From assembly GCA_038373865.1 (NCBI GenBank), contig JAXGGA010004756.1:20814-84813 (forward strand): a stretch of 64,000 nt of DNA. Reading direction: 5' to 3'. Position numbers and translations under genes: made by a program. This document shows, piece after piece, positions 22,607 to 34,387 of the stretch. Each line of letters opens with the position of its first letter. The stretch's first letter is position 1. Origin of the DNA: Uloborus plumipes. Lineage: Eukaryota; Arthropoda; Arachnida; Araneae; Uloboridae. The notes under the pieces are model-generated. The model did no database searches. It saw nothing but the letters and a program-made list of their open reading frames with translations, and had not been told where the DNA came from.

Positions 22607-24555
22607 AACCATCTTTCTGTTCTTTCTTCTTTGAATCATTTGATTTCACAGGCAGTCGTTTTTATTTATTTTTTCTATTTCGGTTCATTTTCTTTTAAAG
22701 AATTTTTGTTAATTTTTAGGTATAGTTACTTAATGTTTTGGGCCATATAAATTTGAATAATTTCGAACTCCAGTTCGGAACTCTTTCTTGGCGCGTAACA
22801 ATATTTCTTCATTGCCGACTGTTATTGTGCAACAAGTCCTGCCTGACAAATTCTCACCTCTTGCAATGATCGAGCATTGCATCACTCCCGGGAGCAATGA
22901 TTTATTCGGTTTCACGTGAAAGCTTTCATCGAAGTTTTACTTGCTAAAGGGAAAAAATAATGTTTTGAAAGGAGGAAATATTTAAAACCTGGATCGTTCA
23001 AGACAATACGGAACGCTTGATCATCTACTCGAATATAATTAATAACATCACTCGGAAATGCAAAGGAATGAAAATATGTCAAACTGAAAAATATGAGCAA
23101 CTTTTTTCAGTTGGTTTCATCGCGTGGGAGTGTATTAAAATGGGGAATGGGGATTCCACGCCATAAAACGCTTCACTACTTGAAAGGCAAGCAAAAAAAA
23201 GGGGCCTGACTTGTTGATCTAGCAGAGGGGAACAGGTAAGAGGCGAAACGAACAGTTCAATTTGTCAACATAAAAATATGGACACATTAGAGATTTGAAG
23301 GCCAGGAATTCAAATAAAAGAACATTTGTTGTTTGTTGAACGGTAAGCTCCAAGTTAAAACATAGTTTTTAAATATATGCCAACAAAACACGAATCTAAT
23401 CAAAATTTCCGCAGTTGGCAGATGAACTGATGAATTAAATCGAACTAGATTGGGGTGAAGGCTGCAATTTGCGTACTATGGTCTTCGTTTTCAGGAGGAC
23501 TTAATTTCACTTTCGGACACTGACTGGCAGTTAGTGAGTGGAAATTAAAGCCTGACTGCGAGGAAAGGGGTATATGATTCGAAGTAAATGGGTAGACTAT
23601 CAAAACGACTGGCCATATATCACGAGCATTCAAAAAATGTTTTGATGCTATTGGAGAGAATTTTGAATATTTTTGTCGTATCATAAAGTGAGCTGCAGGG
23701 GAAGGGGGGGGGAGCGAATGCCGGATGTTTACGATTATGCTGAACTTACTTATATCTGCTAATGAAACTTTTATTGAAATTTGAAGCGCTAATTCACGCC
23801 CATCTTCCGCTCACTACTTTTAGAGGCTATGGAGATGGCAATAGTCGCCCTGGTAAGTGCAACTGTACAGCATGATTTCGAAATGTTTCGATTTGAGCTT
23901 ACCAAGATTTGAGCTTTGCAAGCGGTTTAATCAAAACTTTTATTTATCCACTTGAGAATCGTCCACTAATCATGTCACGTTCTAAGCGGGGAGGGGGAGG
24001 GTGTGTCAGGAAAATGTGACATCACACATTTGCTTTAACAATATGCTCGTGAAAAAAAGTGTGCCATGTGACCTTTCCGCTTTGTGACATAGGGGGGTGG
24101 AGGATGCCCAATTTGTTTTTAAAAAGTATTACATATTTTTAGACAGCTACCTAACATCCCTTCATTTCTGACTGCCTCAAATATAAAATGTGAGATGGCA
24201 ACAGCAAACGAAAACAACGAAGTCTTGATCATTTTGCAGCGTTCCAAGACATAAACTTCTACCTACATAAAAAATGTCATCCCAAGTACTATCAGACATC
24301 ACAAATACGGTTTATGCTCTTTCTTCACCTTCCAACACAAACATCTGAAGTGGCTTTTGAGATAAGATCACTGACACTTCTCTTAATTTCCTTCCTAGAA
24401 CGCAGTTACTTAAAAAAGGAGAATGTAGGTTATATTTCACTTCGAACTATTATGGAGATCTATTTATTTACTTTATTTTTCAGCTTTAAAAAAAGTTGTA
24501 CGTTGAAATTTCAAAATCGTCCTGTTGTATATTTTTATAATGTTTTAAGGTTGGG
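22607..24555. other. AT-rich DNA with one old repeat shared with 50.3 kb
   Basis: 23980-24100 contains GGGGAGGGGGAGG, TGTGACATCACACATTTG, CAATATG and CATGTGACC in the same order as GGGGGAGGGGG, TGTGACATTACACACATTG, CAATATG and CATGTGAC at 50348-50433. This is probably an old unclassified repeat. Nothing else was recognised. Confidence 0.4.
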
Positions 24556-24915
24556 TTAGGAGAGAATTGGACTGTCTTTGTTGGATACCGGATGTCCTGT
24601 ATCTCTTGTCTTCCGAGTTCGGATATCCGAACTAGATCTTCAAATTTAGCCTGAATTAGTGGCTTAACATGCCGATGATGAAGCGGCCGGATTGGATTCC
24701 GGATGTTTCAAAATCACTCAAACTGGACGGATACCGGATAACTCGTTTTCTGCATTCGGATACCCAAACCAAAAATTCAAACTAAGCCTGTAAATTCAAA
24801 TGACGTGTCAAACAGCTGGTTGTTGATGCAGCGGTCAGATTGAATTCCGAAAATATTTAATAACTGAACATATCAGACTAGATGGATATCAAATAGCTGC
24901 CAGATACCAAATACA
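24556..24915. repeat. Degenerate tandem repeat rich in GGATACCGGAT
   Basis: Blocks containing GGATxCCGGAT(G/A), AGCCTGxAxTT, TGATGxAGCGGyC and AGATTG(G/A)ATTCCG recur with a spacing near 135 bp (24649 and 24787 starts). Three or fewer decayed copies are visible. Confidence 0.5.
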
Positions 24916-25315
24916 GCCATAATTTTTATAATTCTACAAGAAAAGTATCCAAATTTGAATAGTTTCCAGATTAATTTTAAGAAGCCTGCTCAGGAGCATT
25001 TAGAAATTAAGTTCACGGTGCAATTCGTTGTTAGAAGTTTATTACAAGTTCCAGTAAGAAATGTTTATTGCGACACACACGCTTGTATCTTTATTTTGTG
25101 TTTCATTTTTTGCACAAGGAGATTATTCATCCTCAACTACAATGTCCAACTATCAACGGATCTATAACGTACTTTCAGAGTTTTCTAAGAAAAAATCTCA
25201 CAATCCTGGGCTCAAAGCAGCTTAGCGACAAGAATTTGTCATGAAGATAAACCAAAAACATACTGGGATTATTACAAACTCTGAAAATGTAGTTCTTCCT
25301 CATTCTCCCTAGTTA

Positions 25316-25814
25316 CAGGGGTGCCCGTTGCGCCATCAACATTTTTGGGGGGGATTTTTTAAAACTTATCATTTATTTAAATTATTTATTTTTTTATTTA
25401 AATTATTCACTGATTTTTTAAATAAAAATTATTCATTAATTTATTTTTTTAATTTCAATTATTTCTCTATTATTATTTTTTATTTATTTGTTTATTTATT
25501 TAGTGTGTGTGTGTGCTTGGAATGTCTGGAAGAGAAAAAAAGCGATTCTATTCTGCGCATACTTAGTACTTTTAAAAAATTGATAATATATAAAAAAATA
25601 ATAGTTATAATTTAAAAAAATAAATAAAAATATTTAAAAAAATAAATAATATTTAAAAAAATAAATAATATTTAAAAAATAAATAAATTGTATTTAAAAA
25701 AATAAATAAAATAAAAAAGAGGGATAAAAATAAAAAGCACAATAGGGTTGTGAAAATATTTGGTGGGGGGGGGGGAATTTGCGCCATTGAGCTTGGGGGG
25801 GATGGGCACCCCTG
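25316..25814. mobile_element. Poly-G hAT-like MITE, copy 1
   Basis: CAGGGGTGCCC at the left and GGGCACCCCTG at the right are exact inverse ends. CCTAGTTA lies before (25308-25315) and CCTAGTTG after (25815-25822), an 8-bp duplication with one change, the hAT hallmark. The left half is T-rich (TTTA) and the right half A-rich (AAAT), so the whole element folds back. GCGCCAT motifs and G runs sit just inside both ends. Sister copy at 57726-58326. No transposase. Confidence 0.85.
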
Positions 25815-25822
25815 CCTAGTTG

Positions 25823-28459
25823 TATCCAAGAAATTATATTCCTCAAGGCCGGGTCAGATATTATCAAAGCCAGACCACATGATTTTTTTTTTTTTTTTTT
25901 GCTATTCGAGCTGTATCAAAGTTGGTTCCATCAACTTACTGAAACAACTGCTCCGAGCAAATGCAATACCGTTAACATGTATCCCTTTCTGCCACTTACC
26001 AAACAACAGTGCCCAGCACTATACCAAACATCCCATTAAGCTTACTCGCCGACAATGAAATCAATTCCAACCATCATCACCCCACCTGGACGGCCTAAAT
26101 TATTCAGAGGCGACCATTAGCCGCAGTGAAGTGGCTATGAAATCACTCTGAGCGCGGATAAAGCCACATTACACACAGGTGCAGGCGGGACGGCTTCGAT
26201 CGCCTGCAGGAACACGCCTACGAAATGGGTCGCAGACGAGCCGACCCACGAAAGCGGGGTCCTTGACAGATCGAACACAAACGCCAGCGGACACACGGAA
26301 AAGCACCGATGACATCATTGGAAAAAGTGACGTCTGACAGTTTTGAATGGCAGAATAATTATGACTACAAAATGGTTGATGGAAACGGATACATTGCCGC
26401 TTACGTAACGCGAAAGGGCGCCTGGAATTTAATTTTTTGGGAGGGAGTAAGCAGGAGGACACATTCCCCCCTAAACAGCAATGTCAAATTCCCCAACGTA
26501 GTACAAAGATCGCCAAGAGCAAGAGTCCCCTTCTAAAAGAGAAAAATACTCTTGAAATAGCCCCCTTCCTCTCAAAAAATTTCCATGGCTCAATCTGTGC
26601 CACAACCCTCTCCCACTCGGTACCTGGCAACCTGTTGATTGTCCTGTATTTATCATGGGACCGTCTTGCCAGATTGTACAACGGGCCGCTTTGTTTTGTC
26701 ATTAGGTATACAACAAATAAATAAAAAGCTTAAATCACATTTCCCCCGTCCAAAGACCCTTTCTCAATTCGGGTCCAATTGCTGTGGTACTCTTGACCTT
26801 AGACTTGACATTAGACAACACACTGTCTAAATGATTTAAGCCCTTGACTCCCCATGATCATGCCATGCTTCCTCCACCAACTCACAAGTTGGTGCAGGAA
26901 CGCTCAATCTCAAAGTCAAAATGGTAATCATGCCCAAATTGTTAACCTACGTTCGTTAGAATTAAATCCACCGCACTAAATAAAACTTGCAGCCAATTAC
27001 CAAAAAGTGGGGCGAAAACTTACTTTAGTCAATCGCTTATTTAAATAGCAGTAATAGTATTCCACGTTTCAACATTTCATGCTATAACAGAAACTATCTC
27101 CAGCTCGTAGTGTATCGTAAAATTGGGGAAACTAACAATAGCCAAGCAGAAATTGTTTGTTCAGCTGGTGCTTTTACATGAATCATGCCGCTCGCTGCTT
27201 GTGTCTTCTAAATCTTTTATAAAAATGTTTATGAGTACAGTTTACTGTGCCAAATATTGTGAAATGTACCACACGTGCTGTGTTAGCAAGGCATGCCACT
27301 CTAGGTCAAGGTCAATTTTAAGACTTTGAGAAGGTTTTGGTTCATGCAAAAGCAATTCACTGTGGAAGTTTCAAATGTACTAAACTTTTAATTAATTTAT
27401 CTTTTAGTAGAGTGCTGTTTGTATAGTGAAATAATGATCGCGATTCTTTCTTTATTGTTGGCACTTGGCAGTAATTGGTACGGAAACACGATTCAGTAAT
27501 TGAGAACTGGGATGTGAATTCAATATTTAACAAATTCAAATACAGCCTGTAAACTATCAAGTGCTTAATTTCACACCGACTCATGATAGGAAAATGAATG
27601 AGTATGCTTAATATTACAGGATGTTGAAGGGTAATAGATAGCTTGATATTTACCGAAAAAAAAAGGGGTTCTCAGTGCAGGTTTTTCCTCTTTGGGGAAA
27701 ACAAAGGAAAGCAAAAAAAAAGGAAACAAACTAAGACTTAGGGAAATAACTTCAGGTAAAGTGATCTAGTAAGGCCAGGTAAAGTGATCTAGTAAGGCGC
27801 GTAAAAAATAACTCGTTGCTCCTAGCTACTCGTTGACTTTCAAATGAATGGAATTCCTTGGATTCCGCGCAAAAGAAACTTTTGATCGTGTTTCTTCTGT
27901 TTTTCTTTTTTAGCAACTCATTCACTTCAAACCTGTTTATTTCGTTTTAGCTTCTTAACTTGAAGATACTTGAAAGTCTAGGAACCTAGAACGACCTGTT
28001 CCGCAACATTTTGAAAACGCGTTGTTTTAAAAATTCTGAAAAAGTTGGAAGAAAACATGAAAATTCTGAAAGTGTAATAACTATGCCTATATAAGTACCT
28101 GCTTATAAAAATGATTCATTCTCGTTCGACAAATGCTTGTTTTGTAAGTTTTATTTGTCTGAAAGAGCTTTTTGAAAAGGGTTTGCATGACAAGGGCCTT
28201 TTCTTTTCTTGCCTCTATTTTAGACGAATAAGATTAGAATTTTGCTTTTGATTTCTTCTAGCATTACTACATTCAATATCATGTAATGATCTCGAATTTT
28301 AAGGCAGACAACAATTCGGAAAACTTGCGTATGAGGGAGATAAAAGATGACCAATTGCTAAACAAAGTTTGCATCGAGAAAATATAGAGATACAGTTTAT
28401 AAGATATCGGAGAGAGCAAAAGCTGAACAGTGGCGAAAAGGGCTTAAGCACTCCGGCTT
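25823..28459. other. Mixed DNA: GC patch, old poly-C repeat remnant, short tandem duplication
   Basis: 26060-26310 is GC- and CpG-richer (GCGGGACGGCTTCGATCGCC) with a 97-codon minus-strand frame of no known family. 26555-26620 resembles the poly-C MITE family (TTTCCATGGCTCAATCTGTG beside C tracts). No coding gene was recognised. Confidence 0.35.
27753..27798 (+). repeat. Exact tandem duplication, 23 bp unit
   Basis: The unit CAGGTAAAGTGATCTAGTAA plus GGC occurs twice head to tail without a mismatch, so it is recent. It contains GGTAAAGT, a 5' splice-site-like string, in both copies; that may be coincidence. Confidence 0.85.
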
Positions 28460-28463
28460 TTAA

Positions 28464-28874
28464 CCCTTTAAGCGGTTTGCCCGTACGGTGTACGTGCTAC
28501 CCGAAATTGGCCTCATCTGGTTTGCCCGTACGGCGTACGGGCATCGATATTTTCAGATTTCCTTTTCTGGTTTTCCCGAACTGTTCGGAAAATTGTAAAC
28601 TTCAAAATTCACAGTAAGTGTGAGAGAAATTTTTGCATAATTTGTAAGCCATTCATTACTGCATGCAGAATGTACTTGAAAAAAGCAAATATTTCGGGAT
28701 TTTGTGACCAAAATTGTAAAATAAAAAATATTGTAAAAGCATTGAAAACGAAAAAAAAAATTTAAAAATTCTTTATATTCTTGTTCTGTTAAGTATGGTA
28801 CTTAACTGTATGCAATAAAAAATATATGCCTTTTTTGGAAGCATTTCTGGTAAAATAATTGACCGCTTAAAGGG
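28464..28874. mobile_element. piggyBac-like MITE flanked by TTAA
   Basis: TTAA|CCCTTTAAGCGGT at 28460 is mirrored by ACCGCTTAAAGGG|TTAA ending at 28878: a 13-bp exact inverted end, a CCCTTT start and TTAA duplication, all typical of piggyBac-type elements. Two direct copies of GGTTTGCCCGTACGGyGTAC lie near the left end (about 28483 and 28520), a possible transposase-binding pair. It is 411 bp and non-coding. Confidence 0.8.
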
Positions 28875-29150
28875 TTAAATGAACTCTGTGCCCACATATT
28901 ATTATGTATCTTCTTTTTTTTCTATACAGATGTGTATGTATGTTTTTCAAATGGAGGTAAGCAGAAAAACTCATTTGGCAGATATTCTACATTCGGGCAT
29001 CAGAATTTAAAACTTTGTAGTTGAACAATATTATCGTAAACAAAACCACAGACGTACAGCATATACTATAGATTGAACTACGATTTTTTTGAGCTTGAAC
29101 CACATTCATTAACTACTGGATTTTTCATAAGCAATTGAACCATAATATTA

Positions 29151-29408
29151 CAATTGTAGGGCTTGGGAGATGAAGGGGTAAAGTGACAAAACAGAAATTT
29201 GCGAGTAATTAAAGTTCAAAGTTTTATTGTTGCAATTTTTTTGTTTTCTGGTTTTGTTGTTAGTGTGCGTATGAAATTGGTCTAATGACATGTACTTTTT
29301 GATGTACCAAGTTTTATTTGCGTACCTCTATCCATTACTTACCATTGTCCCGAGTGTTGATTTTTTAAAATGTAACAGAGCCCCTTCATCTTCCAAGCCC
29401 TTCAATTA
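29151..29408 (+). mobile_element. Small TIR MITE, GAAGGGCTTGG family, copy 1
   Basis: CAATTGTAGGGCTTGGGAGA at the left is mirrored by TTCCAAGCCCTTCAATTATA at the right. The inside shares AGTTCAAAGTTTxATTGTTGCA and GTAACAGAGCCCCTTCAT with the copy in reverse orientation at 61301-61552. Length about 258 bp; superfamily unknown. Confidence 0.7.
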
Positions 29409-29481
29409 TAATTACAAGGTTGATCATCAACATGTTACAGGTAGAAACATCAAGTTTTCAAGGGCCTTATGAGTATGGGGT

Positions 29482-29521
29482 AACCTAAGAGTATGGGGTC
29501 AACTCCCCATACTCTTAGGTT
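29482..29521. repeat. Perfect 17-bp hairpin with 6-nt loop
   Basis: AACCTAAGAGTATGGGG, loop TCAACT, then the exact inverse CCCCATACTCTTAGGTT. An extra direct GAGTATGGGG lies just upstream at 29471. There is no U-tract pattern that would make terminator function meaningful in this genome. Confidence 0.8.
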
Positions 29522-30269
29522 TTAACACTAACTCGTACTGCCAACTCTGATATGGTATTTCACGTTCTCCTGGCTGCATGACCCGGCGTTATACGGTCTA
29601 CTTCTAAAATAAAAGTTGTGTCAAGGGAGGGATGTTCAACAACCAGCCTCAAATTAAGCGGGGGGGGGGGGGTGCACAATCTCACGCTACAGCGCAAATA
29701 AAAGCAATATCATAACTCAAAATTTAAACGTGCTTGGATTTTTTGAAATTCTAAAAAAAAATGATGTGAATTCCCGAGTATCTAAGGATCGTCGTGCGAA
29801 ATTTGACAATGATCTGTCGTGAACTGTGGATGTTCAAAAGAAACATGCACACCCTCCCACACGCATCCATGTTCCATGATAAGAACGTATAGATATTTTG
29901 ACTCGTTCCCCCAAACCCAGGAAAATTAAGTCTGGTTGCCGTTCATTTCGAATTTTTCCGGGGGGCAAAGGATAAAAAAACTCAATGTAAATTAACTTTA
30001 AAAAAAACAGAAAAACTACGTCCACTCGCAAAAAATATGTTAATTTAATTTTGAAAATATTACTAATAATATTTTCAAAAGTCGCGGAAGAAGGTGGGTG
30101 ATGGACTTCCCCAGACTAACCCACATGAGGGGTCTGGCGAGTGAAACATTACAGGTCAAATTGCAATTGCCTCCAGATTAAACCGCTAATCTATATAGTC
30201 CCGATTATTGCTTGTTGAACTCACTTAGTAGTTGTGAACAACTTACCACCAGCGAAATAAACGCATCGT
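29522..30269. other. AT-rich DNA with poly-G run
   Basis: A G run lies at about 29660-29672 and A tracts elsewhere. No gene or repeat boundary was seen. Confidence 0.4.
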
Positions 30270-30605
30270 GCCGACCCGATACGAAAACCGAAACTTGCGA
30301 AGTAGCGAAGAGAGATGAACGGCGGGAAGCAAGCGCGCGGTTCTTTTCTGCAAAGCGAAAAGCGGGGCGGCGAAAGCGGGGATGGGGGAGGGCGACCGGC
30401 GCCCGATCGTCTGTCTGGAGATCCCGGTGAATCAGCTGTCGGTCGCCCTCTCGTCTGCGCTGTTTTTAGTTCGCCTGCACACACTCTTTCCCTGCTCTCG
30501 TCTGCCGTCTGGGAAGTCCGAATGAGCATTTCTCCCGCTCATCGACCGACACCGGGGAAAGTTCGGTGACCACCACATGCGTCGTCTGGACAAAATATCT
30601 GCTGA
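30270..30605. promoter_or_regulatory. Strong CpG islet, candidate promoter or non-coding first exon
   Basis: By eye I count nearly 40 CpG in about 330 bases, the densest patch in the window. It contains a GC box GGGGCGG at 30364-30370, an E-box CAGCTG near 30433 and strings such as GGCGACCGGCGCCCGATCG. Frames of 62-102 codons are open on both strands in overlapping registers, none recognisable, as expected when stops are rare for compositional reasons. No repeat termini are present. A promoter or 5' exon of a distant gene is the most natural reading, but no transcript evidence can be seen. Confidence 0.4.
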
Positions 30606-32176
30606 CGATTCGAATTCCACGTAATTAACAGATGATATGGGCCACGCATAGTTTAATTGGAATTTATCACAGAGACTTGAAATGGATGAGATGCCCCTAA
30701 ATGCTAGCAGATTCTCAGTTTCACGGATGCGTAGCAGGCAGATAATTTGCAGAAGAAGGATTGTATCATGAAAATATATTTTTCACTGGATTTCCCAAGC
30801 AAGTCATTTTGACTGCTTGTGCAATTTTGATAAAACATATGAATGTACCAGAAATGAGGGGGGGGGGCGAAACAACAATTATTACATAAACACATTCATA
30901 TTATTTTATAAAAGTCACGAAAATCAAAGAAATTGTGTCATGGTATATATATACATAATTTTTGAGCCCTTACTGAAATGAAAAATCATTAAAAATTATT
31001 GATTGGGCAATCTAGTGTTAAATTTCGCATTTGCGAACATTGTCCACAAGAAAGCAACGAGCTAAATGATCTCTTCAGCGGGTGATAAAGAAAATCCCGC
31101 TAGTTTATTACTAATATTATTTTTTTCGATCGTCCCCAGCCAGAGCTCGTCTCACAAGTTTAGAAGGGAAGAACAGTATACGAGAGAGAGAGAGAGAGAG
31201 AAAATATTCATGTCATCGCAATTCCACCATTACGAAAGCAACAACACAACTTAAAACATTTTTGTTATTTTTTGTTATCATGGAATTCACGCCAAAATTA
31301 AGGATAGCACAAATAATATCGAATTACACAAGCGAAAAAAAAATTGGGTTTTATCGTACCAAATTGCAATTATGTGTTTTAAGTTTGATTATTACATCCG
31401 CAACGTTAGAATTGCCCGAAGGCATAATAAAAGCTCATTTGAACATAAAAATAAATAAAGCATGACCAACTTAGTTAGGAATATAAACAACAACAGTTTT
31501 GAAAAAACTTGTAGACACGTTTTTCAGGAAAACAAGGAACCTTTTCTTGATGAAAAAAAGGAGATCGTGACCGTAAAGACATCCAGAACGTAAAGATAAT
31601 GTCTTCTTTCGGACATCCATCAGTTCACTACTTTTTGAACTGAAAACATGCACCTTGTCAACCCGAAACACACGTACCTGCACTTTTTTTATTCTAACAT
31701 ATGCTTTTTTAATGTTATTATTTATTTTTTTTACCGTATTAAAAAAGATATGTTGTATTCTAAAACAGCATATTCGGAAAAAATGTAAAAATGTACACAC
31801 ATTTTATACGACACATTTTTAACTTTGTAAACACACAAATATGTCACGCGCAGCCTTTCAGGCACTGAAAGAGCAGAATTTATCTATGACACAGTGGCTA
31901 TAATGTAACACACGCCTGCTTCTACCTCTTCGAAGAAAGTTTTCCAAGGTCGTTCTTAATCCACACGCTGATGTGATTCACCACCCCTCCCCCTACGCAT
32001 CAGAAGCCCTCATAGAATTTAAAGATATAGTCTGAGTTAATACGAGTACATCTCAGTTTATCAAGTGATCCAGAAATAGTCGATCACGTGACAAATACCT
32101 TTCATGTTAGATCAATCGTCTGTAGCATAAACGATCTGAGGAGCAATAGTTACTTACTCGGTATTCAGACTTAAAA
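30606..32176. other. AT-rich DNA with GA microsatellite
   Basis: A (GA)n tract lies at about 31182-31201 and a G run near 30858. Short frames are low complexity. Nothing else was recognised. Confidence 0.4.
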
Positions 32177-32178
32177 TA

Positions 32179-32406
32179 CCGTAAAGTCGGGTTACTTGGA
32201 CCCTAGGGGGTTACTTGAGCCCATTACAGTAAAATGATAAAATCTAGGTTTGGTACTTATTAGTTGAAGACTTGCACGTAGTTCCTCGTTTCTCCTCTAG
32301 GTAGAAGCACTCTGCAGTCTCTAATGCTAGTACCAAACCCAGATTTTATCATTTTACTGTGGGCTCAAGTAACCTCCTTGTGGGTCCAAGTAACCCGACT
32401 TTACGG
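32179..32406. mobile_element. 228 bp palindromic MITE with TA flanks
   Basis: TA|CCGTAAAGTCGGGTTACTT at the left pairs with AAGTAACCCGACTTTACGG|TA at the right. The inverted similarity extends about 70 bp inward (ATGATAAAATCT, GGTTTGGTAC). TA flanks suggest Tc1/mariner-type mobilisation. It abuts the hAT-like element on its right with only a few bases between. Confidence 0.8.
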
Positions 32407-32416
32407 TAGTTTTAAT

Positions 32417-33123
32417 CAGGGCTGCGGAGTCGGAGTCGGAGTCGAAGAGTCGGAGTCGGACTGATTTTGGACCAAAGGAGTCGGAGTCGCTGAAAAACAT
32501 GTCGACTCCGACCAGCTCCGATTTGGATGAAATTTTATGGAGGTGAAAACATGTCTTTGAAACTAACAGATACAAATTTTCAGCGTCCAATATCCAAATC
32601 CTTAGCATCTAGGATCATTAAAAAGTGCTTCAAATGGCGGGTCTTTGCAGCAAAAATGCAATGTGTTAAAATAAAGTCTGGCCATTTAACAAGAAAATGA
32701 TTAGTTATGTACGGAGTCAAATGACAAGAGCGGCACTTGTCTTTTGCTCTGGAGAAAATGAACTTTTTGGGAGGTCGCAGTGACCTCCGAGAATTGAGGT
32801 GAATGTGGTGAAATTACCTGCGAGAATTCTTGAGAAAATTGAACTTTTTGAGAGGTCACAATGACCTCTCATGACCTTTGACTGGGATACCCCAGCTTGC
32901 TATCTGCCCCCCTAAAGTGAGTCCTAGCTACGACCGTGAATAAAAATAAAACTTTTAAAAATGGACTTAATATTTCAACCTTTGTTTAGGGTTTTTCCCT
33001 CTTCATATTTGGGTAAAAAAAATAATAAAAAAAAAAGCAGGAGTCGGGAGTCGGAGTCGAAAGTTTTAAAATCCCGGAGTCGGAGTCGGAGTCGACCATT
33101 TTTCCTCCGACTCCGCAGCCCTG
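32417..33123. mobile_element. hAT-like non-autonomous element, exact 8-bp duplication GTTTTAAT
   Basis: CAGGGCTGCGGAGTCGGAGT at the left is mirrored by CTCCGCAGCCCTG at the right. GTTTTAAT flanks both sides exactly (32409-32416 and 33124-33131). Runs of GGAGTC repeats fill both ends, giving long imperfect terminal symmetry. The interior includes two similar stretches around GAACTTTTTGxGAGGTC at about 32760 and 32843. It is 707 bp with no transposase frame. Confidence 0.9.
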
Positions 33124-33131
33124 GTTTTAAT

Positions 33132-33238
33132 TACTATAAAATTGAAAGCCAGACGTTCTGCAATTTTTTTAGTTAATTAATCTATAACTCACAATCACTC
33201 CTATTAAATAACATTTCAAAATTCGAACACTTATCGCT
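33132..33238. other. Short AT-rich spacer
   Basis: Nothing recognised between the hAT-like element and the SINE. Confidence 0.4.
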
Positions 33239-33250
33239 CACTTCGGTATT

Positions 33251-33523
33251 TGTTATTTTCTTGTGCCAGCTAGGTTGGCAATTTGGGGTGCGGTGCTTCA
33301 CTTTTTCAACTGCACCGTAATTTGGTGTAAAGTCTGACTTCCATTGTACACGCATGCCATAGGAACCCGTTCACGGGGTAGGCGACCTTTCACAGCACAG
33401 CAACACATTCACACAAAGAAAGGACAAGAGAGCGAGAAAGTACACCAATGACCGAACCGGGATTCGAACCCAGTGCTCCTCCATCCCGGTCAGACTTCTC
33501 TGACCACTAGACGAGGTGGCCGG
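33251..33523 (-). mobile_element. tRNA-derived SINE, minus strand, with target duplication
   Basis: Reading the minus strand, the head has CGTCTAGTGGTCAGAGAAGT (A-box region) and GGGTTCGAATCCC (B box; top strand 33459-33471), spaced as in a tRNA. The body then runs to a tail at 33251. CACTTCGGTATT (33239-33250) and CGCTTCGGTATT (33524-33535) flank it, a 12-bp duplication with one change. It differs from the SINE family at 22.4 and 48.8 kb. Confidence 0.85.
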
Positions 33524-33535
33524 CGCTTCGGTATT

Positions 33536-34387
33536 AAAAAAGTAGAAATATTTTTAGTCACCAAAAGAATCTACACTGCGCCAGACAGGAAAACAACAAA
33601 ATTATCGTCTTAATTCCAAAAATTTTACAGCCGTCGCTCAACTGAGTTTTTTTCCCTGAGTTATTTTATGAGGTACGTGGGAGCTTTTAAATCGCGCTAT
33701 ATAATTTCGAATATTAAATCCTAGTGCATATACGATAGCCGACCAGGAAACATACACCCGACGATCAACAACAGATCCAGAAAGAAAATTTCCAACCCCA
33801 CCGAGCCAGCACACATGACCTACTTCTTAAGCAATTTTGAAAGCGCCATCTTTTCTGCCATTAATAACCGCTAACAATTAAAACCCTTTCCCATTCTCCC
33901 ATTGATAGTCGCTGAAAGTCTGCTGCCACGGCAAGAATAAATGGCGCCCCCTCCCCCACATAATCTCCTCAACCCCACCCATTAATCTCCATTACATAAC
34001 GCTGTCTGGGCGCTTCCGACCAAACCAGGGCATTTCCTTTCGCCCATTATTGCTTCCATGGCTGAATAATGGAATTATTATACAGAAATGAAGCTTAGGT
34101 TTCGTTTTTATGGCTCGCTTCTAAGGAGGCAATCGAATCGGGCTAGGTATGATTTATGCAAAAATTTTTGTCAATGAAGCCGAGTTTGCTTTCTTAACTG
34201 AAGTGCTTTGAAGAAAAGTAGTACACAATACAAAATATTCCATCAATCAACCAAAATCGTCTGCATTGAAGACCATACTTTGTCGTATTGGACACAATTT
34301 ATCAGTTTTTCTACGGCAAGTAAAGTAATATTGCTAAATTTCACTGTGTAATTCACCAATATAGCATTAACGACATTTAAGGAGAAA
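33536..34387. other. AT-rich DNA, nothing recognised
   Basis: Slightly more C-rich near 33840-34030 (C-rich strings, CCCACCC). No gene or repeat boundary was identified. Confidence 0.4.

Noticed and set aside
27753..27798. Doubled 5' splice-site-like GGTAAAGT strings as an exon boundary
   Set aside because: They sit in an exact 23-bp tandem duplication with no open frame leading into them.
33450..33523. Possible minus-strand tRNA gene
   Set aside because: tRNA-like only in its promoter boxes; it is the head of a 273 bp SINE with flanking duplications.
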